Below are positions 16,556 to 23,702 of a stretch of DNA of 41,176 bases, piece after piece. A model generated the notes under the pieces. It was not told the origin of the DNA. It saw only the letters and a list, made by a program, of their open reading frames with translations, and searched no databases. The stretch covers positions 1 through 41,176 of the forward strand of contig JAEUKH010000051.1 of the NCBI GenBank assembly GCA_016792845.1. The letters run 5' to 3'. Origin of the DNA: Myxococcales bacterium. GTDB lineage: Bacteria; Myxococcota_A; Polyangia; Polyangiales; Ga0077539. The position numbers and the translations under genes were made by a program. How positions within the stretch are numbered: position 1 is the first letter of the stretch; each line of letters opens with the position of its first letter.

Positions 16556-19060
16556 TCAGAAGTGCCACCGGGCGCGCACCTGGTGACGGCCCGAGCGGTC
16601 GTCGACGAAGACGGTGATCCACCGGGGGCGCTGAGCCTCGCGGGTCGAAAAAGGCGCCTCGCGGGGGCGAAACTGCTGCGCGTCGCGGGGGCCGTCTCCC
16701 ATCATCGCGGGGGCGAGAAAGGTGTCGCCGCCCGGCGCCTGGTCGACCGTGACCAGGTGGTTGAGGCGCCCCCGGAGGCCCTGCCAGGCCACCCTCAGCC
16801 TGCCGTCGCCGAGCCGCACGAGTTGCGGGGCCGCGAGGGCCGCGTCGGTGGCGATGTTCTGCGCCGCGCCGGGCACGCCGTCGACCACCGGGCGGAGCCG
16901 CAACGCCGGGGTCGCGTCGACGCCGCGGAGGTCGCCCCAGGCCACCACGAAGTGCCGCACCGCGCCCCGCTGGAGGGCCTCGACCGACACCCCCTCCTGG
17001 CGCACAAAGCCCCCCTCGGGCCCGTCGTCGACGCGGAAGGGCGCGCTCCATGTTGACGCGCTGTCAAGGGTCTCTCGGGCCCAAAGCTCGGTGCGCCCGG
17101 CGCTGACCTCGCTCCACACGATGAGCCCCGCGCCGCGGTCGATGGCGAGGGCTCCGGGGCCCATTCGCCACCCCGGGCGCTCGGTGCCCGAGAGGGTCTG
17201 CGGCGCGCGAAACAGGCGCCCCCCGTCGGCCGAGACGCTGAGCCTCAGGCGGCCCCGCGGAGCCCCCGCCGAGAGCCACGCGACCAGCACCTCGCCCCGG
17301 TCTCGGTCGACCGCGAGGAGGGGCGCGGTCTGCGAGTCTGACACACTGTCAAAGCTGAGCGGCGTTTCGAAGCGGAGACCGCCGTCGAGGCTCCGCGCAA
17401 AGCGCACGCGCTCGTCGAGGTCGTTGAGCGCGCGCTCTTGCCAGACGAGGAAGACCGTCTCGCCCCGGGCCTCGACCTGGGGCATGTGGGGCTCGGGGCC
17501 GTGGCCGACGAGGCGCCGCGCGGGGCCGAAACCCGTGAGCCCGCCGGGGCGAGAGCGCGCGCCGTAGAGCAAGGGGCAGCCGTCGCGGTGATCCTCCCAC
17601 ACGGCGAAGGCGGTGTTGTCGCCGAGGGTGGTGACGTCGGGGTTGTGCTGAGGCGACACGCTGGGCGAAATCGCCGCAGAGGCGACGCCGTCAGTGGCCG
17701 CCAACGGGGCGCTCGCGGCGGCCTCAAGGGCGCCGACGTTGACGTCATAGAACACCGTGCTGGGGGTGTACGCGTCGGCCCGGAGCCCCCCCGGCGCGAG
17801 GCTCCGCGCCGCCGCCCTGAGCGCCTCGCGTCGTCGGTCGAGGGGCTCGGCGAGGGGGTCGTCGCGATGCCAGGGCGCCACCGCGGCGAAGCCCGCCCGC
17901 GCGTCGAGCCCCACCCAAGCGCCCTCGCGCGCCTCGCGGCCGGCCCGGGTCAAGATGCTTGACTGACAGTCAAAGACCACGTCGAAGAGGTTGCCCGAGA
18001 GACAGCTGAGGGCCACCGCGCTGCGCACCGGCGCCGTCACCGTAGGCCCCCAGAGCTCGGCCCTGAGGCGCTCGGGGGCCCAAAGCGCGTCGGGTGTCGC
18101 GAGGCCCCAGTCGCGCACCATCGGCGCCGCGAGGGCCAGCGCCGCGCCGTCGCGGTCGGCGGTGTCGCGTCGCTCGGCCGACCAGGCGTCTTCGCCCGGA
18201 GCCAGCGCCACCCGCGCGAAGGGCAGCGTCACGCTTCGAGGCGGCGCGACGCTCGGAGCGACCACCCCCAACGCGTCGCGCTCGAAGGCCCCCGGGTGCG
18301 TCGCGGCGCGCTGGGCGAAGCGGGCGCCGTCGGGCGCGTACACCACCGTCTGGAGGTAGACCTCGGCGCGGGTGGCGAGCCACACGTCGCGGGCCCCCGC
18401 GGCGCCGAGGGCGGCCACCGTCTCGGGGTCGTCGACCCGGGTCGCCTCGGCCACGGGGAGCGTCACCGACAGCCAGACCGTGTGCTGCCGCGCGAGGCTA
18501 CCGAACACCGCGTCGAGCCCCCGCCAGAGCGCGTCGGTGCGGGCCAGGCCCGTGAGCGTCGCGGGCGAAACGTTGGCGAAGCGGGCCGCATAGAACGCGC
18601 GCGCCCGGGCGCTCTCGATGGCGAGCCGCGCGAGCGCGTCGCCGAGGGTCGCGGCCAGCCGGGCGGTGCTCGCCTCAGGGCCCACAAACCACAGCGCCAG
18701 CCCGAGGCCCGCGGGCCAGTGAAGCCAGTTCGGCGCCTCGCGGGCGCGCACCGCGAGCACCTCAGACCGCACCCGCGCGTCGAGCGCCGCCCGCAAGGTG
18801 TCGTAGGTTGACAGTGTGTCAAGATCGAGCCGGTGGCCCATGGCGAAGACCCTGAAGCTCGCGGCTCCGGGGTCGAGGGGGCTCGCGCCTGCGAGGTTGG
18901 CGCAGCTCCCCGGGGCGCGCTGCGGCCGCGCGCAGAGGCCCTCGCTGCACCGGAGGCCGACCTCGCAGTCGGCGTCGTCGACGCAGGGGGTGGGCGTCTG
19001 CACCGGGCTCGTCTGCCCGCACCCGAGCACCCCGACGACGAGCGGCCAGCGCGCCCTCAT
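16556..19060 (-). CDS. Large secreted lipoprotein, C-terminal sialidase-like propeller
   Basis: An 834-residue protein with lipobox VLGC near residue 14 and a Cys-rich DDADCEVGLRCSEGLC segment after it. Residues 70-430 are unfamiliar. From about 490, repeats of the type VWEDHRDG, VFLVWQERA, RFARSLDGGLRF, VAWLSAG and LSVSADGGRLF resemble BNR/sialidase-type blades; catalysis is not implied. It starts at ATG 19060, overlapping the purD stop by four bases (ATGA). Four TGACA-type palindromes sit inside the frame, each encoding a Leu/Phe-Asp-x-x-Ser peptide with rare codons. It resembles the smaller lipoprotein at 22389. Confidence 0.78.
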   Translation of the reverse strand: MRARWPLVVGVLGCGQTSPVQTPTPCVDDADCEVGLRCSEGLCARPQRAPGSCANLAGASPLDPGAASFRVFAMGHRLDLDTLSTYDTLRAALDARVRSEVLAVRAREAPNWLHWPAGLGLALWFVGPEASTARLAATLGDALARLAIESARARAFYAARFANVSPATLTGLARTDALWRGLDAVFGSLARQHTVWLSVTLPVAEATRVDDPETVAALGAAGARDVWLATRAEVYLQTVVYAPDGARFAQRAATHPGAFERDALGVVAPSVAPPRSVTLPFARVALAPGEDAWSAERRDTADRDGAALALAAPMVRDWGLATPDALWAPERLRAELWGPTVTAPVRSAVALSCLSGNLFDVVFDCQSSILTRAGREAREGAWVGLDARAGFAAVAPWHRDDPLAEPLDRRREALRAAARSLAPGGLRADAYTPSTVFYDVNVGALEAAASAPLAATDGVASAAISPSVSPQHNPDVTTLGDNTAFAVWEDHRDGCPLLYGARSRPGGLTGFGPARRLVGHGPEPHMPQVEARGETVFLVWQERALNDLDERVRFARSLDGGLRFETPLSFDSVSDSQTAPLLAVDRDRGEVLVAWLSAGAPRGRLRLSVSADGGRLFRAPQTLSGTERPGWRMGPGALAIDRGAGLIVWSEVSAGRTELWARETLDSASTWSAPFRVDDGPEGGFVRQEGVSVEALQRGAVRHFVVAWGDLRGVDATPALRLRPVVDGVPGAAQNIATDAALAAPQLVRLGDGRLRVAWQGLRGRLNHLVTVDQAPGGDTFLAPAMMGDGPRDAQQFRPREAPFSTREAQRPRWITVFVDDRSGRHQVRARWHF
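17053..17067. repeat. TTGAC-N5-GTCAA palindrome, site 1
   Basis: TTGACGCGCTGTCAA, inside the propeller lipoprotein gene (encodes LDSAST on the minus strand). Confidence 0.7.
17338..17352. repeat. TGACA-N3-TGTCA palindrome, site 2
   Basis: CTGACACACTGTCAA, with perfect 5-base arms; one outer base differs from TTGAC. Inside the propeller lipoprotein gene (FDSVSD). Confidence 0.65.
17959..17973. repeat. TTGAC-N5-GTCAA palindrome, site 3
   Basis: TTGACTGACAGTCAA, inside the propeller lipoprotein gene (FDCQSS). Confidence 0.7.
18808..18822. repeat. TTGACANNNTGTCAA palindrome, site 4
   Basis: TTGACAGTGTGTCAA, inside the propeller lipoprotein gene (LDTLST). The identical 15-mer recurs at 19263 and 22339. 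Confidence 0.75.
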
Positions 19061-20349
19061 GCCCCCTCGTCGGCGCCGACATCGCGGCGGTGGTAGAGCC
19101 CCGTGAGGCCCGTCGCGGCGACGGTCTCGTAGGCCAGCGCGCGCGCCGCGGCGGGGCGCTCTCCCCAGGCGACGGCGTTGAGCACCCGGCCCCCGCGGCT
19201 GAAGAGCCCGCCCTCGGGGTCGCGCCGTGTGCCCGCGTGCAAGAGCGCCGCGTGGGGATGTGTTGACAGTGTGTCAACGGAGTCGAGCCTGAGGGCGTCG
19301 CGCGGGGGGTCGGGGTAGGCGGGGTCGGCGAGCACGACGGTGACGGCGTGGCCGACGAGGGTGGGCGTCGCGAGGGGCTCGCCCGAGGCCGCGGCGGCGA
19401 GGGCGGCTGCGAGGTCGCCGCGCCAGCGGGCGACGAGGCACTGACACTCGGGGTCGCCGAAGCGCACGTTGTATTCGAGCAGCCGCGGGCCCTCGGCGGT
19501 GAGCATGAGCCCCGCATAGAGGACGCCGCGGTAGGGGCGCCCCTCGGCCGCGAGGGCGGCGAGCAGGGGGTCGACGAATAGGGCCTTGAGCGCGGCCACG
19601 AGGGCGGGGGTCTCGCGCGGGTGCGGAGACACCGCGCCCATGCCGCCGGTGAGGGGGCCTCGGCGGCCCGCGTCGCGGTGCTTGTAGTCGCGCGCGGTGC
19701 CGAGCACGACGCTTTGGGTGCCGTTGCAGAGCGCGAAGAGGCTCAGCTCGTCGCCCGAGACGAACGACTCGACGACCACCCGTCGCCCGGCCTCGCCGAA
19801 GCGCAGCGCCACCATCGCGTCGCCGAGGGCCGCGTCGAAGTGAGGCCAGTCGTGTGCCACGGTGACCCCCTTGCCCGCCGCGAGGCCGTCGACCTTGAGC
19901 ACCACCGGGAGGCCCAAATGTTCGGCATACGCCCGCGCCGCCGCGGGCCGGTCGAAGCTGGCCCCGGGGGCCATGGCGATGCCGAGGCGGGCGCAGAGGG
20001 CCCGGGTGTGGGCCTTCGAGGCCTCGATCTGGGCGGCCGCGGCGCTCGGGCCGAGGGCGGTGACCCCCGCGCCGTTGAGGAGGTCTGCGAGGCCCGCCAC
20101 GAGGGGCGCCTCGGGGCCCACCACGACGAGGTCGATCGCGGCCTCGCGGCAAAAGCGCAGCACCGCTTCGGGCTCAAGCGCAGAGAGCGAGACGCACCGG
20201 GCCACCGCCGCGATGCCCGGGTTGCCTGGGGCGACGAAGAGGGCCCCGCACGACGGGCTCGCCGCGAGCGCCCGAGCCAGCGCGTGCTCGCGGCCGCCTG
20301 AACCCAAGAGCAAGACCCGACGCGACGACAAGGTGCTCGTGGTTAGCAC
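19057..20349 (-). CDS. purD: Phosphoribosylamine-glycine ligase
   Basis: A 430-residue GAR synthetase, the second step of purine synthesis. The N-terminal LLLGSGGREHALA, GPEAPLVAGLADLL, the ATP-grasp core LPVVLKVDGLAAGKGV, TGGMGAVSPHP, LLEYNVRFGDPECQ and the closing HAGT..GGRVLNAVA are all present, so it should be active. I place the start at GTG 20349; a TTG at 20331 would give a start closer to the family norm. The stop overlaps the next lipoprotein gene by four bases. A 15-base palindrome is accommodated in a variable loop near the C-terminus (SVDTLSTHPHA). It is divergent from the small membrane-protein cluster, 35 bases away. Confidence 0.96.
   Translation of the reverse strand: MLTTSTLSSRRVLLLGSGGREHALARALAASPSCGALFVAPGNPGIAAVARCVSLSALEPEAVLRFCREAAIDLVVVGPEAPLVAGLADLLNGAGVTALGPSAAAAQIEASKAHTRALCARLGIAMAPGASFDRPAAARAYAEHLGLPVVLKVDGLAAGKGVTVAHDWPHFDAALGDAMVALRFGEAGRRVVVESFVSGDELSLFALCNGTQSVVLGTARDYKHRDAGRRGPLTGGMGAVSPHPRETPALVAALKALFVDPLLAALAAEGRPYRGVLYAGLMLTAEGPRLLEYNVRFGDPECQCLVARWRGDLAAALAAAASGEPLATPTLVGHAVTVVLADPAYPDPPRDALRLDSVDTLSTHPHAALLHAGTRRDPEGGLFSRGGRVLNAVAWGERPAAARALAYETVAATGLTGLYHRRDVGADEGA
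19263..19277. repeat. TTGACANNNTGTCAA palindrome, site 5
   Basis: TTGACAGTGTGTCAA inside purD, in a loop just before the HAGT motif. Confidence 0.75.
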
Positions 20350-20384
20350 GACGGGCCAAGAATCCGATACAGTCGGCGACCGTG

Positions 20385-20753
20385 ATGAGCGCGTTGAGGC
20401 GACCTTGGGGCAGCGGCACCCCACGCGGGCGGGCGGTGGCGGTGGCGGCGGTGGCGCTGGTGGCGCTCGTGGTGAGCGTGTGGGCCCTGGCGTGCTGGGC
20501 CGACCCCGCGTGGGCGCAGCATACGGGCGGCTCGTTCGGAGGCTCGCAGTGGGGCGCGGGCGGGGGCTCGGGGCGCGCCGACGCGCCGTCATCGTCGTCG
20601 CACGAGGGCTCGGGGGGCGGGGGCTCGCACTCGGGCGAGGGCTTTGGGGTCTTCATCGACCTCGTGGTGGTCTGCTTCTCGGTGCACCCGCTCTTGGGCC
20701 TCGCCGTGCTCGCGGTAGGCCTCGTCTACTTCATCTACATCTGGAAGCGCTAG
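20385..20753 (+). CDS. Small Gly/Ser-rich membrane protein
   Basis: A 122-residue protein. A signal-like hydrophobic stretch covers residues 15-40 and ends in WAQ. A low-complexity GGSFGGSQWGAGGGSG and SSSSHEGSGGGGSH region follows, then a second hydrophobic segment ending in YIWKR. This layout resembles the N-terminal part of some Tim44-like or DUF1517-type membrane proteins, but no such domain follows. A GTG at 20382 is an alternative start. It is first of a plus-strand run of three small membrane genes, 11 bases before the next. Confidence 0.62.
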   Translation: MSALRRPWGSGTPRGRAVAVAAVALVALVVSVWALACWADPAWAQHTGGSFGGSQWGAGGGSGRADAPSSSSHEGSGGGGSHSGEGFGVFIDLVVVCFSVHPLLGLAVLAVGLVYFIYIWKR

Positions 20754-20764
20754 AGGCACACCCC

Positions 20765-21166
20765 ATGGCGTACGAGTTCTCAGCGCAAGACAACGAGCTC
20801 TTTGACACCATGTCAAAGTCGTCGCGTCGGATGGCCCGGGCGGGCACCGCGCTGGCCCTCCTGCTGGCGGCCGGGGGGCTCGCGGGGGTGCTGCTCCCGC
20901 CGCCGCATTTGCCGCGCGGGGTGGCGCCGGCGGTGGGGGCCTTGACCTTGCTCGGGGCGCTGCCCGCGGGGTGGGCCGCGCGGCACCTTGACGCTGCGTC
21001 AAAGAGCATCGGCCTGGTGGCCAGCACCGAGGGGCACGACGTGCCGCACGTCGCCGACGCGGTGGGGCGGCTCCGCGACGCCTTCAACGCGCTGGCGGTG
21101 ATGCTCCTGGTCGACGGGGTGGTGGTCGCCGCGGTGGTGGCGATGTTGTTTCCGAGGGGCGCATGA
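20765..21166 (+). CDS. Small two- or three-helix membrane protein, paralogue A
   Basis: A 133-residue protein opening MAYEFSAQDNELFDTMSK. Hydrophobic segments lie near residues 27-45, 55-75 and 108-127, and a conserved-looking STEGHDVPHVADAVGRLRDAF lies between the last two. The next gene has the same plan (YEFSAEHDALF, TTGHDVGHVLDAMRTLRDTL), so these are tandem paralogues. Two TTGAC-type palindromes lie inside (LFDTMSKS and LDAASKS). The function is not recognised. Its end overlaps the next start by four bases. Confidence 0.75.
   Translation: MAYEFSAQDNELFDTMSKSSRRMARAGTALALLLAAGGLAGVLLPPPHLPRGVAPAVGALTLLGALPAGWAARHLDAASKSIGLVASTEGHDVPHVADAVGRLRDAFNALAVMLLVDGVVVAAVVAMLFPRGA
20802..20816. 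repeat. TTGACANNNTGTCAA palindrome, site 6
   Basis: TTGACACCATGTCAA inside membrane paralogue A; flanking T and A extend the symmetry to 17 bases. Confidence 0.75.
20988..21002. repeat. TTGAC-N5-GTCAA palindrome, site 7
   Basis: TTGACGCTGCGTCAA inside membrane paralogue A. Confidence 0.7.
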
Positions 21167-21579
21167 GCGACGGCAAGGGGTACGAGTTTTCAGCCGAGCA
21201 CGACGCGCTCTTCGCGGCCCTCGGCGGCGCCCTCGGGCGGGCCTCGTTGGGTCTCGCGGCGCTCGCGCTGCTCTTTGTCGCCCTCTCGGCCGAGGCGTGG
21301 CACTCGCTGTGGTTCAACGGCCCCGTCGGCGCCTTCTTCGGCGTGCTCGCCCTCGCCGGGGTGGTGCTCGCCATGGTGCTCGGGCACACCGCGTGGTCGC
21401 TCTCGCGGGCGCGCCGCTCGGTGCTCGCCGTGGGTCAGACCACCGGTCACGACGTGGGCCATGTGCTCGACGCCATGCGCACCCTGCGCGACACCCTGCG
21501 CCGACTCGAAGCCGCCGCGGTGGCCGTCACCGCCCTCGTGGTGATCGCCTACCTCGCGCACCACGGGCGGCACGGTTGA
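21163..21579 (+). CDS. Small membrane protein, paralogue B
   Basis: A 138-residue protein related to the preceding one. It opens GKGYEFSAEHDALFAAL, has hydrophobic segments near 28-43, 53-75 and 112-132, and keeps the QTTGHDVGHVLDAMRTLRDTLRRLE element. ATGA overlap with paralogue A implies coupled translation and possibly a hetero-complex. The function is not recognised. Unlike paralogue A it contains no TTGAC palindrome. Confidence 0.75.
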   Translation: MSDGKGYEFSAEHDALFAALGGALGRASLGLAALALLFVALSAEAWHSLWFNGPVGAFFGVLALAGVVLAMVLGHTAWSLSRARRSVLAVGQTTGHDVGHVLDAMRTLRDTLRRLEAAAVAVTALVVIAYLAHHGRHG

Positions 21580-21585
21580 AGCGTG

Positions 21586-21600
21586 TTGACAGGGTGTCAA
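21586..21600. repeat. TTGACANNNTGTCAA palindrome, site 8
   Basis: TTGACAGGGTGTCAA, intergenic, 29 bases before the TetR start codon. TGCCC-N8-GGGCA follows at 21605-21622. The position fits an operator. Confidence 0.75.
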
Positions 21601-21629
21601 ACGTTGCCCAGTGTGCCGGGCACGAGACG

Positions 21630-22322
21630 ATGGTGGCGAGCAAGACCAAGCCCGTGAAGGGGCACAAGGGTTCGAAGGGCGCGAAGGGCCGACCGTCGCG
21701 GTCGCCTGAGAAGAAGCGGGCGACGGTGGTGCGGGCGAGCGCGGTGGCGCGGCACTCTGATGTGAAGCGCAAGGTGCTCGGGGCGGCCCGGGCCATCGTC
21801 GACCGAGGCGGCCTCCGCGCCCTCACGATGGACGCGCTGGCCAACGAGGCCGGCATCGGCCGCACGCTGCTCTTTTACTACTTTCGGAGCCGCGACGAGG
21901 TGGCCGCGGCGCTGGCCCAGGAGTACGCGGGCGAAGAGGCCGACGCGCTCTTGTCGGCGATCGAGTCGGCCCGCGACGCGGTCGACGCCGCGGTGGTGTT
22001 TCTCAACGAGATGGTGCGCTTTCACAGCGCCAACCTCGCGCGCTTCAGGGCCCAGTACCTCTGGGGCCAGGTGCTCGGCGAGGCCCGGGCCGAGGGGGCC
22101 TCGCGCCCCATGACGGGGGCGCTCCTCGACACGCTCGAGCTGCGTATTCTGAAGGCTCAGCAGAGCGGCGCGGTGCGGGCCTCGGTGGTGGCCCCGCGGG
22201 CCGCGCGCTTCGTCCACGGCCTCGCCCTCGGGCTCCTGGTCGAGCACTCGCTCGCGGGGGGCGAGGGCGTACTCGACACCCACAACGCCGAGGTGGCGGT
22301 GCGGGCGGTGTTCAACGCCTGA
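21630..22322 (+). CDS. TetR-family transcriptional regulator
   Basis: A 230-residue regulator. Residues 1-45 are a Lys/Arg-rich tail (KGHKGSKGAKGR). A TetR helix-turn-helix follows around 48-95, with RKVLGAARAIVDRGGLRALTMDALANEAGIGRTLLFYYFRSRDEV. The ligand-binding half is unfamiliar. I start at ATG 21630; a longer frame upstream is shadow sequence. The gene is bracketed by two TTGACANNNTGTCAA palindromes, one just upstream and one 16 bases after the stop, so it is the obvious candidate to bind them (inference). The basic N-terminal tail is unusual for TetR proteins. Confidence 0.9.
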   Translation: MVASKTKPVKGHKGSKGAKGRPSRSPEKKRATVVRASAVARHSDVKRKVLGAARAIVDRGGLRALTMDALANEAGIGRTLLFYYFRSRDEVAAALAQEYAGEEADALLSAIESARDAVDAAVVFLNEMVRFHSANLARFRAQYLWGQVLGEARAEGASRPMTGALLDTLELRILKAQQSGAVRASVVAPRAARFVHGLALGLLVEHSLAGGEGVLDTHNAEVAVRAVFNA

Positions 22323-22338
22323 GCCCGCGGCGGTCGCT

Positions 22339-22353
22339 TTGACAGTGTGTCAA
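22339..22353. repeat. TTGACANNNTGTCAA palindrome, site 9
   Basis: TTGACAGTGTGTCAA between the TetR gene and the lipoprotein gene, 35 bases before the latter's start. Confidence 0.75.
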
Positions 22354-22388
22354 AAATCGGCGACGCGCCCCAACGAATCGAGAGCGCC

Positions 22389-23639
22389 ATGCGACTGCGG
22401 GTGATGGTCTTGAGCGCGTGGGTCACCGCGCTGGGCTGCGGCGACCCAGAGCCTTCGGCGCCCCGCGACGGAGGCGTCGACGCGGGCCCGGCCGACACGT
22501 CGGTGTGTCGCGGGCTCGGCCCGGCGCTCGGCCTCGTGCGGCTCGCGCAGGGCGCCGCGGGCGACGGGGTGTCGCTTGCGGTCGACGGGCAGGGCGACCC
22601 CGCGGTGGCCTACTTCGACGCGAACCGGGTGCGCTTCCAGCGATGGGATCGCTGCGCCGCCGCGTGGGGCGCTCCGGTCGCGGTCGACACGGTTACCGAG
22701 GGCGCCGCCGAGGGCCGCGAGCTCGCGCTGGCCTACGACCCGACGGGCGATCGCTTCGCGGTGGTGTACCTCCGGGTCGAGCCCCTCACGGCCGAGGGGC
22801 GCGGGCGCACCGTGCGCCTCGCGGTGTCGCGCGACGGCGGGCTGAGCTTCGGCGCTCCGCAACAGATCAGTCGGCACGAGGTGAGCGCCCACCCCGCGGC
22901 GTTCAACGACGCGTACAGCCCGGCGGTGGCCTTTGTGGGGCACGAGCCCGTGGCGGCCTTTCTGCAACGCGGCGACGCGAACGCGGTGATCTACTGGGCG
23001 AACCAGGGCGCGACCTACGCCGCGCTGCCCGTCGAGGGGCCGGTGCGGCTGTCTTCGCTGGCCCTCCGCGTCGACGCCGCCGGGGCCCCGGGCCTCGCCT
23101 ACTGGACCCTCGAAGACGACGTCAACAGCGTCGCCTGGTTTGCGCGCCCCGACGCGGCGCCGGTGCGGGTCATCGAGAGCAACCAGGTCGACAACGAGGC
23201 GCCCGCCCTCGACCTCGGGTTCTCGGGCGACGACCCTGTGCTGGGGGTGCTCCTTCGGCGCGCCGAAGAGGGCGCCGTGGGGGCCTGGGTGGTGCGCGGC
23301 GCCAACGCCGGGGCGAGCTTCGGAGCCCCCGTGCGCATGCCCCAAGACGGCGGCGACGCGCTCGGCGGGGCGCTCGCCCTCAGCGTCCGGGGCCCCCTCA
23401 CCGCCGTGGCCGTGACCCACCGCGGCGGCGTCGAGCCGATGGGGGCGTGCCGCGGCCCGAAGCTCTATCGAAGCGCCAACGGGCTCGGGTTTGTGTGCGC
23501 TCCGCTGAGCGCCGACGCGCTGGTGGGCGAGTCGGTGACGGTGCGCCACGACAGCGCCAACCGCGTACACCTGGCCTTCAGGGCCCCCCCGTCGACGCTG
23601 GGCCGCGAGGGGCTCTATTACGGGCTCGTCGCGCCCTGA
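22389..23639 (+). CDS. Secreted lipoprotein with sialidase-like repeats
   Basis: A 416-residue protein starting at ATG 22389. The frame opens earlier at 22347 but that would bury the signal. Lipobox ALGC is near residue 17, followed by an Asp/Pro-rich linker. Repeats such as VSLAVDGQGDPAVAYFD, RLAVSRDGGLSFGAPQQIS and VRGANAGASFGAPVRMP fit BNR-type beta-propeller blades, as in the larger lipoprotein at 16556. No catalytic residues can be named. It probably sits on the outer membrane or cell surface. It is convergent with the TonB receptor. Confidence 0.8.
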   Translation: MRLRVMVLSAWVTALGCGDPEPSAPRDGGVDAGPADTSVCRGLGPALGLVRLAQGAAGDGVSLAVDGQGDPAVAYFDANRVRFQRWDRCAAAWGAPVAVDTVTEGAAEGRELALAYDPTGDRFAVVYLRVEPLTAEGRGRTVRLAVSRDGGLSFGAPQQISRHEVSAHPAAFNDAYSPAVAFVGHEPVAAFLQRGDANAVIYWANQGATYAALPVEGPVRLSSLALRVDAAGAPGLAYWTLEDDVNSVAWFARPDAAPVRVIESNQVDNEAPALDLGFSGDDPVLGVLLRRAEEGAVGAWVVRGANAGASFGAPVRMPQDGGDALGGALALSVRGPLTAVAVTHRGGVEPMGACRGPKLYRSANGLGFVCAPLSADALVGESVTVRHDSANRVHLAFRAPPSTLGREGLYYGLVAP

Positions 23640-23702
23640 GCGGGGCAACGGCGGGATGCCGCGCCACGCTGCCAAAGCGTGCCAGAAGATGTCAAAGTGG
23701 CA
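23640..23702. repeat. Convergent gap with phased TGCCA half-sites
   Basis: TGCCA at 23670 and 23680, TGTCA at 23690 and TGGCA at 23698 lie in 33 bases, the first three exactly 10 bases apart (one helical turn). The spot lies between two converging genes, where promoters are not expected. Confidence 0.5.

Noticed and set aside
17053..22353. Identity with E. coli matS (GTGAC-RNY-GTCAC)
   Set aside because: Similar in length and symmetry, but the arms and spacer differ (TTGAC-N5-GTCAA). A comparable chromosome-organising role is possible, not shown.
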